Of a stretch of DNA of 18,937 nucleotides, positions 6,394 through 12,999 are shown piece after piece; within the stretch, counting starts at the first letter, position 1; each line of letters begins with the position of its first letter. The notes under the pieces are model-generated. The model was not told the origin of the DNA and made no database searches. It was given only the letters and a program-made list of their open reading frames with translations. A program made the translations under genes and the position numbers. This stretch comes from DASSBG01 sp965651365. Its GTDB lineage: Bacteria > Pseudomonadota > Gammaproteobacteria > Xanthomonadales > Rhodanobacteraceae. The stretch spans positions 1 through 18,937 of the forward strand of contig CBFGSA010000049.1 in the NCBI GenBank assembly GCA_965651365.1, in the 5' to 3' direction.

Positions 6394-8484
6394 ATGCCGT
6401 CGCGCCAAATCCTGGTTACCTGCGCCCTGCCCTATGCCAACGGGCCGATCCATCTTGGCCACATGGTCGAGCACACCCAGGGCGACATCTGGGTGCGCGC
6501 CATGCGCATGGCCGGCCACACCGTGCACTTCGTGTGCGCCGACGATGCCCACGGCACGCCGATCATGCTGCGCGCCCAGCGCGAGGGCATCACGCCCGAG
6601 CAGTTGATCGCACACAGCAACGAACAGCACCAGGCGGATCTGCGCGATTTCGGGGTCAGCTACGACAATTATTCCAGCACCCACGGCGACGCCAACCGCG
6701 CGCTGACCAGCCGCATTTACCAGGCCCTGCGCGATGGCGGTCATGTGGAAACCCGGTCGGTCGAGCAGTTCTACGATCCGGAGCGGGAAATGTTCCTGCC
6801 GGATCGCTTCATCAAGGGCGAATGTCCCAACTGCCACGCCAGGGACCAGTACGGCGATGCCTGCGAGGTGTGCAGCAAGACCTATGCTCCGACCGATCTG
6901 ATCAATCCCTACTCGGTGGTGTCCGGTGCGACGCCGGTGCGCCGCGAGTCCGATCACATCTTCGTGCGCCTGGCCGACTTTCAGGACATGCTGGCGGCCT
7001 GGCTGAACGAGCGCCAGGCCTCCGGCCGCTTGCAGGGCGAAGTGGTCAACAAGCTCAAGGAATGGTTTGAGGATGGCTTGCGCTCCTGGGACATCTCGCG
7101 CGACGCGCCCTACTTCGGCTTCGAGATTCCGGATGCGCCGGGCAAATACTTCTATGTCTGGGTCGATGCGCCGGTGGGCTACCTGGCCTCGTTCCGCGAA
7201 CTGTGCGAGCGCACCGGGCTGGACTTTGCCAGTTTCGTCGAGCGCGACGTCGCGGCCGAGGCCGGCACAGAAATGGTGCACTTCATCGGCAAGGACATCA
7301 CCTACTTCCACACCCTGTTCTGGCCGGCGATGCTGTACGGTGCCGGACTGCGCACGCCGAGTGCGGTCTACGTGCACGGTTTTCTCACTGTCGACGGCGC
7401 CAAGATGTCCAAGTCACGCGGCACCTTCATCAACGCCCGCACCTGGCTCGACCATCTGGACCCGGACTATTTCCGCTACTACATGGCCGCCATGCTGGGG
7501 CCGACCCTGGCCGATGTCGATCTGGACCTGAAGACTTTCGAGGAGCGGGTCAACTCGCATCTGGTCGGCAAGTGGGTCAATATCGCCAGCCGCTGCGCGG
7601 GATTCCTGGCCAAGTTTTTCGACAATCGCCTGGCCGACACCATTTCGCACGGTCATCAGCAACGTTACGACGAGGCCGTGGCCCGCCTGGCGCCGTGCGC
7701 CGCCCAATACGAGGCGCGCGAGTACGCTGCGGCCATGCGCACCATCATGGCGGTGGCCGACGACACCAACGCGTGGATTGCCGAATGTGCGCCATGGAAG
7801 ATCGCCAGGGACGCGTCACGCCGCGAGGAACTGCATCAGACCGCCTCGCTGGCCGTCAACCTGTTCCGGCTCATCAGCACCTGGCTCAAGCCCGTGCTGC
7901 CGACCACCGTGGCCCGCGCCGAGGACTACCTGGGCAGCCAGGCCACCCACTTCAGTGATGCCGCCACACCACTTGCCGGGCACACCCTCAACACCTTCAC
8001 GCCGCTCCTGACCCGCATCGACCCGAAGAAAATCCAGGCCATGATCGAAGACAGCAAACAATCTCTCAAATCCGCCAGCCCGAACTCCATGACCCCGGCC
8101 ACTCCGAGCGGTAATGCCTCTCCGAGTCCCGAGTCCCGAGTCCCGAGTCCCGCAACGATCACCATCGACGACTTCGCCAAGCTCGACCTGCGCATCGGCA
8201 AGGTCGTGGTCTGCGAACACGTCGAGGGCGCCGACAAGCTGCTGCGCTTTGAGCTCGATGCCGGCGAGCTGGGCCGTCGCCAGATCTTTTCCGGCATCAA
8301 GGCCGCCTATCCAGAACCCGAACGTCTGGTCGGCCAGAACGTGATCTTCATCGCCAACCTGGCGCCGCGCAAGATGCGCTTCGGCATGTCCGAGGGCATG
8401 ATCCTGTCCGCCGGCGAAGGCGGCGCCGACCTCACCCTGATCACGGCCGACACCAAGGCCAGGCCGGGCGTCGGCGTGCGTTGA
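6394..8484 (+). CDS. metG: Methionyl-tRNA synthetase
   Basis: MetG charges tRNA-Met with methionine. The 696-residue product is a full-length dimeric-type enzyme. The class I HIGH motif appears as HLGH at 20-23 and KMSKS at 337-341. The zinc knuckle has Cys pairs at 144/147 and 157/160. The anticodon-binding domain follows, and a C-terminal tRNA-binding (EMAP/Trbp111-like) domain starts near residue 592 (FAKLDLRIGKVV). I chose the ATG at 6394 because MPSRQILVTCALPYANG is the family N-terminus. An upstream in-frame ATG does not fit. The linker before the C-terminal domain is low complexity and contains four copies of a 7-nt repeat at 8122-8149, which encode a Pro/Ser/Glu/Arg run at residues 577-586. 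Confidence 0.97.
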   Translation: MPSRQILVTCALPYANGPIHLGHMVEHTQGDIWVRAMRMAGHTVHFVCADDAHGTPIMLRAQREGITPEQLIAHSNEQHQADLRDFGVSYDNYSSTHGDANRALTSRIYQALRDGGHVETRSVEQFYDPEREMFLPDRFIKGECPNCHARDQYGDACEVCSKTYAPTDLINPYSVVSGATPVRRESDHIFVRLADFQDMLAAWLNERQASGRLQGEVVNKLKEWFEDGLRSWDISRDAPYFGFEIPDAPGKYFYVWVDAPVGYLASFRELCERTGLDFASFVERDVAAEAGTEMVHFIGKDITYFHTLFWPAMLYGAGLRTPSAVYVHGFLTVDGAKMSKSRGTFINARTWLDHLDPDYFRYYMAAMLGPTLADVDLDLKTFEERVNSHLVGKWVNIASRCAGFLAKFFDNRLADTISHGHQQRYDEAVARLAPCAAQYEAREYAAAMRTIMAVADDTNAWIAECAPWKIARDASRREELHQTASLAVNLFRLISTWLKPVLPTTVARAEDYLGSQATHFSDAATPLAGHTLNTFTPLLTRIDPKKIQAMIEDSKQSLKSASPNSMTPATPSGNASPSPESRVPSPATITIDDFAKLDLRIGKVVVCEHVEGADKLLRFELDAGELGRRQIFSGIKAAYPEPERLVGQNVIFIANLAPRKMRFGMSEGMILSAGEGGADLTLITADTKARPGVGVR
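8122..8149 (+). repeat. Four tandem 7-mers (CCGAGTC) inside metG
   Basis: CCGAGTC is repeated exactly four times (28 bp) in the linker between the anticodon-binding and tRNA-binding domains. As 7 is not a multiple of 3, the encoded peptide is not a simple repeat (PSPESRVPSP). The reading frame is kept through the array. Confidence 0.9.
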
Positions 8485-8486
8485 CA

Positions 8487-8500
8487 GCCCTGCTGCGCAG
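8487..8500 (+). repeat. Partial start of the 117-bp repeat
   Basis: Fourteen bases matching the first hairpin of the 117-bp repeat lie three bases after the metG stop and just before the first full copy. It is probably a truncated third copy. Confidence 0.6.
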
Positions 8501-8507
8501 CGCCATA

Positions 8508-8624
8508 GCCCTGCTGCGCAGGTCTATCCCCAAAACTTTGCTGCGCAAAGTTCCGGGCCCCGGCCTGCTTCCCCACACCCCCATTTCCGGCTGCGCCAGA
8601 AATCGCCCCCTGACTCAGGGGGCT
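8508..8624 (+). repeat. 117-bp structured repeat, copy 1
   Basis: This unit is repeated without change at 8629-8745, a period of 121 bp. It is a chain of hairpins: CCTGC-TGC-GCAGG, then AACTTTG-CTGCG-CAAAGTT, and at the end GCCCCCTGA-C-TCAGGGGGC. A related but diverged copy lies in the opposite direction at 13000-13200. No reading frame in it looks like a real gene. Confidence 0.9.
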
Positions 8625-8628
8625 CGTC

Positions 8629-8745
8629 GCCCTGCTGCGCAGGTCTATCCCCAAAACTTTGCTGCGCAAAGTTCCGGGCCCCGGCCTGCTTCCCCACACC
8701 CCCATTTCCGGCTGCGCCAGAAATCGCCCCCTGACTCAGGGGGCT
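8629..8745 (+). repeat. 117-bp structured repeat, copy 2
   Basis: By eye it is identical to the copy at 8508-8624, which implies a recent duplication or ongoing homogenisation. Four bases (CGTC) separate the copies. Confidence 0.9.
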
Positions 8746-8753
8746 GATTAAGC

Positions 8754-8797
8754 CGTCATTCTGCGCGGAGCCGAAGGCGGAGTTGCAGCATCCATGC
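8754..8797 (-). repeat. Short dyad repeat with a CGCCTTCGGC core
   Basis: Read on the minus strand it begins ATGGAT, has the core TCCGCCTTCGGC and ends ATGACG. The same landmarks occur at 12937-12976 on the plus strand. Both copies sit beside the 117-bp family, in the same relative order and direction. The remainder of the 8485-8854 gap holds the promoter of the next gene. Confidence 0.7.
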
Positions 8798-8811
8798 AAG
8801 TTGCGGGTAGA

Positions 8812-8817
8812 TATAAT
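8812..8817 (+). promoter_or_regulatory. -10 box of the ferritin-like gene
   Basis: A perfect TATAAT stands 38 bp before the ATG at 8855, immediately after the repeat block. The nearest TTGCAG is 23 bp upstream, too far for a normal -35. The surrounding AT-rich ATAATGATTG has partial likeness to a Fur half-site, too weak to call. Confidence 0.5.
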
Positions 8818-8854
8818 GATTGCCGATCAAACTTGCGCAAAAAAGGAAACCCGA

Positions 8855-9142
8855 ATGTCCAACGAAGGCTATCACGAGCCGATTGAAGAACTCTCCGATG
8901 CCACGCGCGACATGCACCGCGCCGTCGTGTCATTGATGGAAGAACTGGAAGCGATCGACTGGTACAACCAGCGCGTCGACGCCTGCAAGGACGAGGAGCT
9001 TAAAGCAATTCTGGCGCACAACCGCGACGAGGAAAAAGAGCACGCGGCCATGGTGCTGGAATGGATACGGCGGCGTGATTCCAGGCTCAACAGCGAGCTG
9101 AAGGACTATCTGTTTACCGACAAACCCATTGCCCACGGCTGA
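8855..9142 (+). CDS. Encapsulin-type ferritin-like protein (EncFtn family)
   Basis: EncFtn proteins form an annular decamer of two-helix subunits and oxidise Fe(II) at the subunit interface, normally inside an encapsulin shell. The 95-residue product matches the core of Rhodospirillum rubrum EncFtn closely, including VSLMEELEAIDWYNQRVDA and ILAHNRDEEKEHAAM. Glu30, Glu60 and His63 here correspond to the ferroxidase ligands Glu32, Glu62 and His65, and Trp36 is also kept. The start at 8855 has AAAGGAAA just upstream. The protein stops at LFTDKPIAHG and lacks the C-terminal tail that carries the encapsulin-targeting peptide in cargo members. No shell gene is in the window. The next gene is an esterase. 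Confidence 0.9.
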   Translation: MSNEGYHEPIEELSDATRDMHRAVVSLMEELEAIDWYNQRVDACKDEELKAILAHNRDEEKEHAAMVLEWIRRRDSRLNSELKDYLFTDKPIAHG

Positions 9143-9159
9143 TCAACAGGAAACACTTC

Positions 9160-9993
9160 ATGTCCAGTTTCGCCCGCCGCACTATTCCGCTTGCGTGCAT
9201 CTTTTTGCTGCCCGCCATTTTTCTCAATGCCTGCAGCAGCTCGCAGCCGTCCGATCCGGTGCTGCCGCATGACAGCTTTACCCTGCAATCCAAAGCCGTC
9301 AATGAACTGCGCCGCATCAATGTCTACACGCCGCCAGGCTACGCCGAGAGCAACACGCGCTACCCGGTGCTGTATATGCCCGACGGCGGCATCCGGGAAG
9401 ATTTTCCGCACATCACCAACACCATCGACAAGCTGATTCGCGAGAAGGCCATCGCTCCGGTACTGGTGGTCGGCATTGAAAACACCGAGCGGCGACGCGA
9501 CCTCTCGGGCCCGACCCAGGTGCCCTCCGACCGCGAAATTGCGCCCGTGGTGGGCGGCTCGGCAGCCTTCCGCCGATTCATCAGCGACGAACTGATCCCG
9601 CACATCGAGCAGAACTATCGCTGCAACGACCAGCGCGCCATCGTCGGCGAATCCGCGGCCGGCATTTTTGCGGTGGAGACGCTGTTCCTGCAGCCGGACC
9701 TGTTTGATCGCTATATTGCTGTCGATCCGGCGCTGTGGTGGAACAATCACGAGCTGGTGCGCAAGGCCGCGGCCCGACTGCCCGGACTGGTCCACAAGCC
9801 GACCCGGCTGTGGCTCACCGCCTCCGATACCAGTGACATCAAACCGTGGGTGGACCAGCTCGCGCAGACCTTGAAAACCAGCGCGCCCGCGTCCCTGCAA
9901 TGGACCTACCAACCGATGCCGCAGGAAAAGCACCACACCATCTTCCGCGCCAGCAAGGAAAAAGCCTTCCGCTGGGCGCTGTGGCAGAGCTGA
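9160..9993 (+). CDS. Lipoprotein esterase, alpha/beta hydrolase of the Fes/IroE (PF00756) type
   Basis: The product has 277 residues. A signal sequence ends in the lipobox FLNAC (Cys25), so it is probably tethered to the envelope. The hydrolase part shows INVYTPPGY, YPVLYMPDGG (oxyanion region), a VLVVGIENTERRRDL stretch, and the nucleophile elbow GESAAG with Ser165. FDRYIAVDPALWW follows, and a late HHTIF supplies a likely catalytic His. This pattern is typical of the putative esterase family that includes IroE and Fes siderophore hydrolases and esterase D-like enzymes. The substrate is not determined by the sequence. It lies 17 bp after the EncFtn gene with AGGAAA before its ATG, so the two form an operon. 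An iron link is plausible but inferred. Confidence 0.85.
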   Translation: MSSFARRTIPLACIFLLPAIFLNACSSSQPSDPVLPHDSFTLQSKAVNELRRINVYTPPGYAESNTRYPVLYMPDGGIREDFPHITNTIDKLIREKAIAPVLVVGIENTERRRDLSGPTQVPSDREIAPVVGGSAAFRRFISDELIPHIEQNYRCNDQRAIVGESAAGIFAVETLFLQPDLFDRYIAVDPALWWNNHELVRKAAARLPGLVHKPTRLWLTASDTSDIKPWVDQLAQTLKTSAPASLQWTYQPMPQEKHHTIFRASKEKAFRWALWQS

Positions 9994-10005
9994 CGAACAG
10001 CAGGG

Positions 10006-10027
10006 TGGGCAAAGCTCAGCGTGCCCA
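10006..10027. other. Short inverted repeat between convergent genes
   Basis: TGGGCA and TGCCCA flank a 10-nt loop in the gap between the esterase stop and the convergent small gene. Position suits a two-way terminator, but the stem is short and has no T-tract. Confidence 0.3.
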
Positions 10028-10061
10028 TGCGGACTCAGCCAAACACCAATGCAGAACTATC

Positions 10062-10352
10062 TCAATCGCGCGTGTAGGTCACAAAAAACCCCTGCAAATC
10101 CCCGTTCTCGTCATACGCCACCATGTTGGCAAAGTGGTAGCCCTTGGCCTCGTACTCCGCATGTGACTTGCTGAGCTTGCGCGCCATGTGGTCCTTGCGG
10201 AATCCGAAGGTCGCATCAACAAACACCGTGACGCTTTGGGGCGAGTCGTCACCGGCATGTGCGGTTTGCATCCAGGACGCACCCATCCCGGTGCCGAACC
10301 CGAGCACCCCGGTAACCAGAAGAGCCGAAAGGCCGAATGCTGTCTTTTTCAT
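10062..10352 (-). CDS. Small exported protein of unknown function
   Basis: The product has 96 residues. I chose the ATG at 10352 (MKKTAFGLSALLV) because AAGG lies 8 nt upstream and the N-terminus is a classic signal peptide ending near TAHA. An ATG 30 bp upstream is less likely. The mature part of about 65 residues is soluble and mixed in charge (VTVFVDATFGFRKDHMARKLSKSHAEY, ENGDLQGFFVTYTRD) with no cysteines. I do not recognise the family. It is divergent from rnfB (60 bp apart) and convergent with the esterase gene. Confidence 0.7.
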   Translation of the reverse strand: MKKTAFGLSALLVTGVLGFGTGMGASWMQTAHAGDDSPQSVTVFVDATFGFRKDHMARKLSKSHAEYEAKGYHFANMVAYDENGDLQGFFVTYTRD

Positions 10353-10412
10353 GTGTTGCCCTTGTGTGAGGTGAGCTTGCATTGTCGCCTGAACGCGGCA
10401 TCATTGCAGCCG

Positions 10413-11048
10413 ATGTCTGAATCCGAACACAGCCTTGCCGACCGTATTGATGCGCTGCTGCCGCAGACGCAGTGCGAGCAATGTGGCTATCACGGCTGTC
10501 GGCCATATGCCGAAGCCATGGCTGCCGGTGAGACCGAGATCAATCGCTGCCCGCCCGGCGGTGCTGTCGGCATCAATGCGCTGGCCGAGTTGCTGAATCG
10601 CGCTGCGCTGCCACTGAATCCGGAATGCGGCGTGGAAAAACCGCGCGTGCTGGCCCGAATCGTTGAAGCCGACTGCATCGGTTGCACGAAGTGCATCCAG
10701 GTCTGCCCGGTCGATGCCATCGTCGGTTCGGGCAAACTGATGCATACGGTCATCGCCGACCAGTGCACCGGATGCGAGCTGTGCATCCCGGCCTGCCCGG
10801 TCGATTGCATCATTGCGGTGCCTATGCCGGAGACGCAGCAGGATCAGACGCATGCTGACGCCGCGCGCCGCAATTTCCGCAGGCGCGAAGTACGCCTCGC
10901 TCGCGAACGCGCGGAACGCGAAGCGCAGCTTGCCCGGCGCAAGGCGGCAATGCACGCGCCCAAGGTGCGTGAGGGCATCAGCCGCAGCGAGGTGCTGGCG
11001 GCCATTGCGCGGGCCAAGGCAAAGAGGGGAGTGGGAAGTGGGGAGTAG
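10413..11048 (+). CDS. rnfB: RnfB/RsxB-like electron transport protein, soluble form
   Basis: RnfB carries Fe-S clusters in the Rnf/Rsx membrane electron transport complex. The 211-residue product has the RnfB four-cysteine cluster site (Cys21, 24, 29 and 46, in the CEQCGYHGC region). A two-cluster ferredoxin domain follows (Cys88, 91, 94, 98 and Cys118, 121, 124, 128). The N-terminal membrane anchor of the canonical subunit is missing. The C-terminus has an Arg/Glu/Ala-rich helical extension. No other rnf gene lies nearby. nth follows, as it does at the end of rnf operons in enteric bacteria. The last seven residues and the TAG stop are encoded by a 7-nt-period repeat at 11026-11053. Confidence 0.9.
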   Translation: MSESEHSLADRIDALLPQTQCEQCGYHGCRPYAEAMAAGETEINRCPPGGAVGINALAELLNRAALPLNPECGVEKPRVLARIVEADCIGCTKCIQVCPVDAIVGSGKLMHTVIADQCTGCELCIPACPVDCIIAVPMPETQQDQTHADAARRNFRRREVRLARERAEREAQLARRKAAMHAPKVREGISRSEVLAAIARAKAKRGVGSGE

Positions 11049-11053
11049 GAAGT
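11026..11053 (+). repeat. Four tandem 7-mers covering the rnfB stop codon
   Basis: The units are GGGGAGT, GGGAAGT, GGGGAGT and AGGAAGT. The TAG stop of rnfB (11046-11048) is formed at the join of the last two units. No inverted partner is near. A small TTGCC/GGCAA hairpin follows before nth. Confidence 0.88.
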
Positions 11054-11102
11054 TGAATTTGCCACGCGGCAAGCTGGCTGCTTTCCGGGCAAGCGTACCG
11101 TC

Positions 11103-11738
11103 ATGAAGCGGGCCGATGTGGCGGAAATGTTTCGGCGGCTGCGGGACTACAACCCGAAGCCCGCGACCGAGCTCGAGTACGGCTCGCCGTTCCAATTGCT
11201 GATTGCCGTGATCCTGTCGGCCCAGGCCACCGACGTGGGCGTCAACAAGGCCACCCGCAAACTGTTTCCTGCGGCGCCAAGTCCGGACAGGATGCTGGCC
11301 CTGGGTGAGGACGGACTGAAGGGCTACATCAACACCATCGGCCTGTACAACGCCAAGGCCAGGAACGTGATTGCGACCTGCCGAATCCTGACCGAACAAT
11401 ACGGCGGCGAGGTGCCGGACTCGCGCAAGGCGCTTGAGGCGCTGCCGGGAGTTGGACGCAAGACCGCCAACGTGGTACTCAACACGGCCTTTGGCCAGCC
11501 CACCATCGCCGTTGACACGCACATCTTCCGTGTTGCCAACCGTACCGGGCTGGCGCGCGGCAAGACCCCGCGTCAGGTCGAGGACAAGCTGGTCAAGGTC
11601 GTACCTGAAGAGTTTGCCCGCGACGCCCATCACTGGCTGATCCTGCATGGTCGCTATGTATGCAAGGCACGCAAACCGGCCTGTCCGGATTGCATCCTCC
11701 ACGATCTGTGCGCCTACAAGCACAAGACCAGTGCTTGA
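11103..11738 (+). CDS. nth: Endonuclease III
   Basis: Nth is a DNA glycosylase/AP lyase that removes oxidised pyrimidines in base excision repair. The 211-residue product equals the E. coli enzyme in length. The helix-hairpin-helix LPGVGRKTANVV carries the catalytic Lys120, and VDTH provides Asp138. The [4Fe-4S] cluster is bound by Cys187, 194, 197 and 203 (C-x6-C-x2-C-x5-C). All positions match E. coli numbering. It starts 54 bp after rnfB in the same direction and is probably co-transcribed with it. A purine-rich 7-nt repeat array begins 11 bp after its stop. Confidence 0.97.
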   Translation: MKRADVAEMFRRLRDYNPKPATELEYGSPFQLLIAVILSAQATDVGVNKATRKLFPAAPSPDRMLALGEDGLKGYINTIGLYNAKARNVIATCRILTEQYGGEVPDSRKALEALPGVGRKTANVVLNTAFGQPTIAVDTHIFRVANRTGLARGKTPRQVEDKLVKVVPEEFARDAHHWLILHGRYVCKARKPACPDCILHDLCAYKHKTSA

Positions 11739-11749
11739 CTGATGCAGTC

Positions 11750-11845
11750 AGGGAGTAGGGAGCAGGAAGAAGGGAGTGGGAGAGAAACTCGCTGCCAGCC
11801 AAGCCTGAAAGTCCCACGTACTTCCCACTTCCCACTTCCCTCTCG
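11750..11845. repeat. Inverted pair of 7-nt-period arrays between nth and rnt
   Basis: Positions 11750-11784 are five degenerate 7-mers (AGGGAGT, AGGGAGC, AGGAAGA, AGGGAGT, GGGAGAG). Positions 11813-11845 hold the complementary type with three clean CTTCCCA/T units. The arms are purine-rich and pyrimidine-rich, so the transcript could form an imperfect hairpin around a loop of about 28 nt. It sits directly behind nth. Confidence 0.82.
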
Positions 11846-11911
11846 ACCATTTGCCGCATTCTGACTTCCGCTGCCACGCTTCCTCATGAGCGGCGAGCAC
11901 CCCATCACTGC

Positions 11912-11917
11912 TATCCT
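11912..11917 (+). promoter_or_regulatory. -10 box placed for a leaderless rnt transcript
   Basis: TATCCT ends 6 nt before the ATG at 11924, and no ribosome-binding sequence is present between. The same 6-nt spacing occurs at three other genes in the window. Confidence 0.45.
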
Positions 11918-11923
11918 CGCCAC

Positions 11924-12580
11924 ATGAATTCTCTCTCCCTGTCTGGTGCGCTGGACATCAGCAAGCGTTTTCGCGGGTTTCTGCCCGTTGTCGTGGATGT
12001 CGAAACCGGTGGTTTCGACTGCAGCAGGCACGCCCTGCTTGAAATTGCGGCCATCATTCCGCGCATGGATGCCGAAGGCTGGCTGCATGTCCAGGATCCG
12101 ATCTCGACCCACGTCATCCCATTCGAAGGTGCCGAGCTCGACCCCAAGGCCATGGAAGTCAACGGCATCAAGGTGAACAGCCCGCTGCGCGCAGCACGCT
12201 CCGAGCGCGAGGCGCTCAATCACGTGTTCAAGCCGATCCGCACGGCGCTGAAGGAGACCGGCTGCCAGCGGGCCATCCTGGTCGGCCACAACGCTCATTT
12301 CGACCTGGGCTTTGTCAATGCCGTGGTCGCGCGGATCGGCTACAAGCGCAATCCGTTCCATCCGTTCAGCTGTTTCGACACCGCCACCCTGGGCGGCCTG
12401 GCCTACGGCCAGACCGTATTGTCGCGCGCAGTGCAGGCGTCCGGGCAGGACTGGAACGCCGACGACGCGCACTCGGCCGTGTATGACACCGAGCGCACTG
12501 CCGAACTGTTCTGTCGCATCGTCAACCGCTGGAAAACGCTGCAGGATCTTGAGAAATCACGCCCGCGCCCCGATCCCTGA
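11924..12580 (+). CDS. rnt: Ribonuclease T
   Basis: RNase T is a DEDDh 3'-5' exonuclease that trims tRNA and other stable RNA 3' ends. The 218-residue product (E. coli 215) carries the full catalytic set: Asp25 and Glu27 in VDVETGG, Asp127 in GHNAHFDLGF, and His183 and Asp188 in HSAVYDTERTAELF. Family segments such as LLEIAAIIPRM, HVIPFEGAELD and FSCFDTATLGGLAYG are also present. The start has no Shine-Dalgarno sequence, but a -10-like TATCCT lies just upstream, which suggests a leaderless message. The fmdB-like gene starts 3 bp after its stop. Confidence 0.95.
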   Translation: MNSLSLSGALDISKRFRGFLPVVVDVETGGFDCSRHALLEIAAIIPRMDAEGWLHVQDPISTHVIPFEGAELDPKAMEVNGIKVNSPLRAARSEREALNHVFKPIRTALKETGCQRAILVGHNAHFDLGFVNAVVARIGYKRNPFHPFSCFDTATLGGLAYGQTVLSRAVQASGQDWNADDAHSAVYDTERTAELFCRIVNRWKTLQDLEKSRPRPDP

Positions 12581-12583
12581 TCC

Positions 12584-12868
12584 ATGCCGATTTACGAGTA
12601 CGCTGCCAGCACCGAGCAGCACTGCGCCCACTGTGCCGAAGGTTTCGACTGCCTGCAAAAGCTGCGCGATGCAGCCATGACGGCATGTCCCGAATGCGGC
12701 GCTCCGATCGAACGCCGCCTGTCCGCACCGCACACCGTCATGGGCGGCAAGCATCTGCTGAAGGAATCGCACATCGAGAAACACGGCTTTACCCAATACA
12801 AGCGCATCGGCAAGGGCAACTACGAAAAAACGGCCGGCAAGGGGCCGGCGCACATTAGCGGAGACTGA
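12584..12868 (+). CDS. FmdB-type zinc-ribbon protein
   Basis: The product has 94 residues. It opens with MPIYEYA, the usual start of the FmdB putative regulatory family. Zinc-ribbon pairs follow at Cys14/Cys17 and Cys35/Cys38. The C-terminal half is basic and low in complexity (HIEKHGFTQYKRIGKGNYEKT), as is common in the family. The biochemical role is not known; a nucleic-acid or regulatory function is a family-level guess. It starts 3 bp after rnt, so it is probably translated from the same message, although no ribosome site is visible. Confidence 0.85.
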   Translation: MPIYEYAASTEQHCAHCAEGFDCLQKLRDAAMTACPECGAPIERRLSAPHTVMGGKHLLKESHIEKHGFTQYKRIGKGNYEKTAGKGPAHISGD

Positions 12869-12919
12869 TGACGGTCGTCTCATGTAGAAACGCGCCCTGC
12901 GCGCCAATACAACCGCGAT

Positions 12920-12937
12920 TTTTCAACTGATTGAAAA
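12920..12937. other. Small hairpin downstream of the zinc-ribbon gene
   Basis: TTTTCA and TGAAAA flank ACTGAT. The stem is AT-rich and stands 52 bp after the stop, at the edge of the composite repeat. It might take part in termination, with weak support. Confidence 0.3.
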
Positions 12938-12976
12938 TGGATCCCGGGTTCCGCCTTCGGCGGCCCCAGGATGACG
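12937..12976 (+). repeat. Short dyad repeat with a CGCCTTCGGC core, second copy
   Basis: It begins ATGGATCC, has the core TCCGCCTTCGGC and ends GGATGACG; the ends are partly complementary. It is the counterpart of 8754-8797. Confidence 0.7.
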
Positions 12977-12999
12977 AAGAGCCTTGTCCGATGCTCAAT

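Noticed and set aside
8508..8745. CRISPR-like or phage attachment-type direct repeats
   Set aside because: There are only two full copies, 117 bp long and 4 bp apart, with no spacers, cas genes, integrase or tRNA.
8481..8799. Open frames through the 117-bp repeats on both strands
   Set aside because: They arise because the repeats lack stops in some frames. The translations are duplicated low-complexity peptides with no ribosome site.
8808..8830. Fur box at the EncFtn promoter
   Set aside because: ATAATGATTG resembles a half-site only. The match to the 19-bp consensus is too poor to list as a site.
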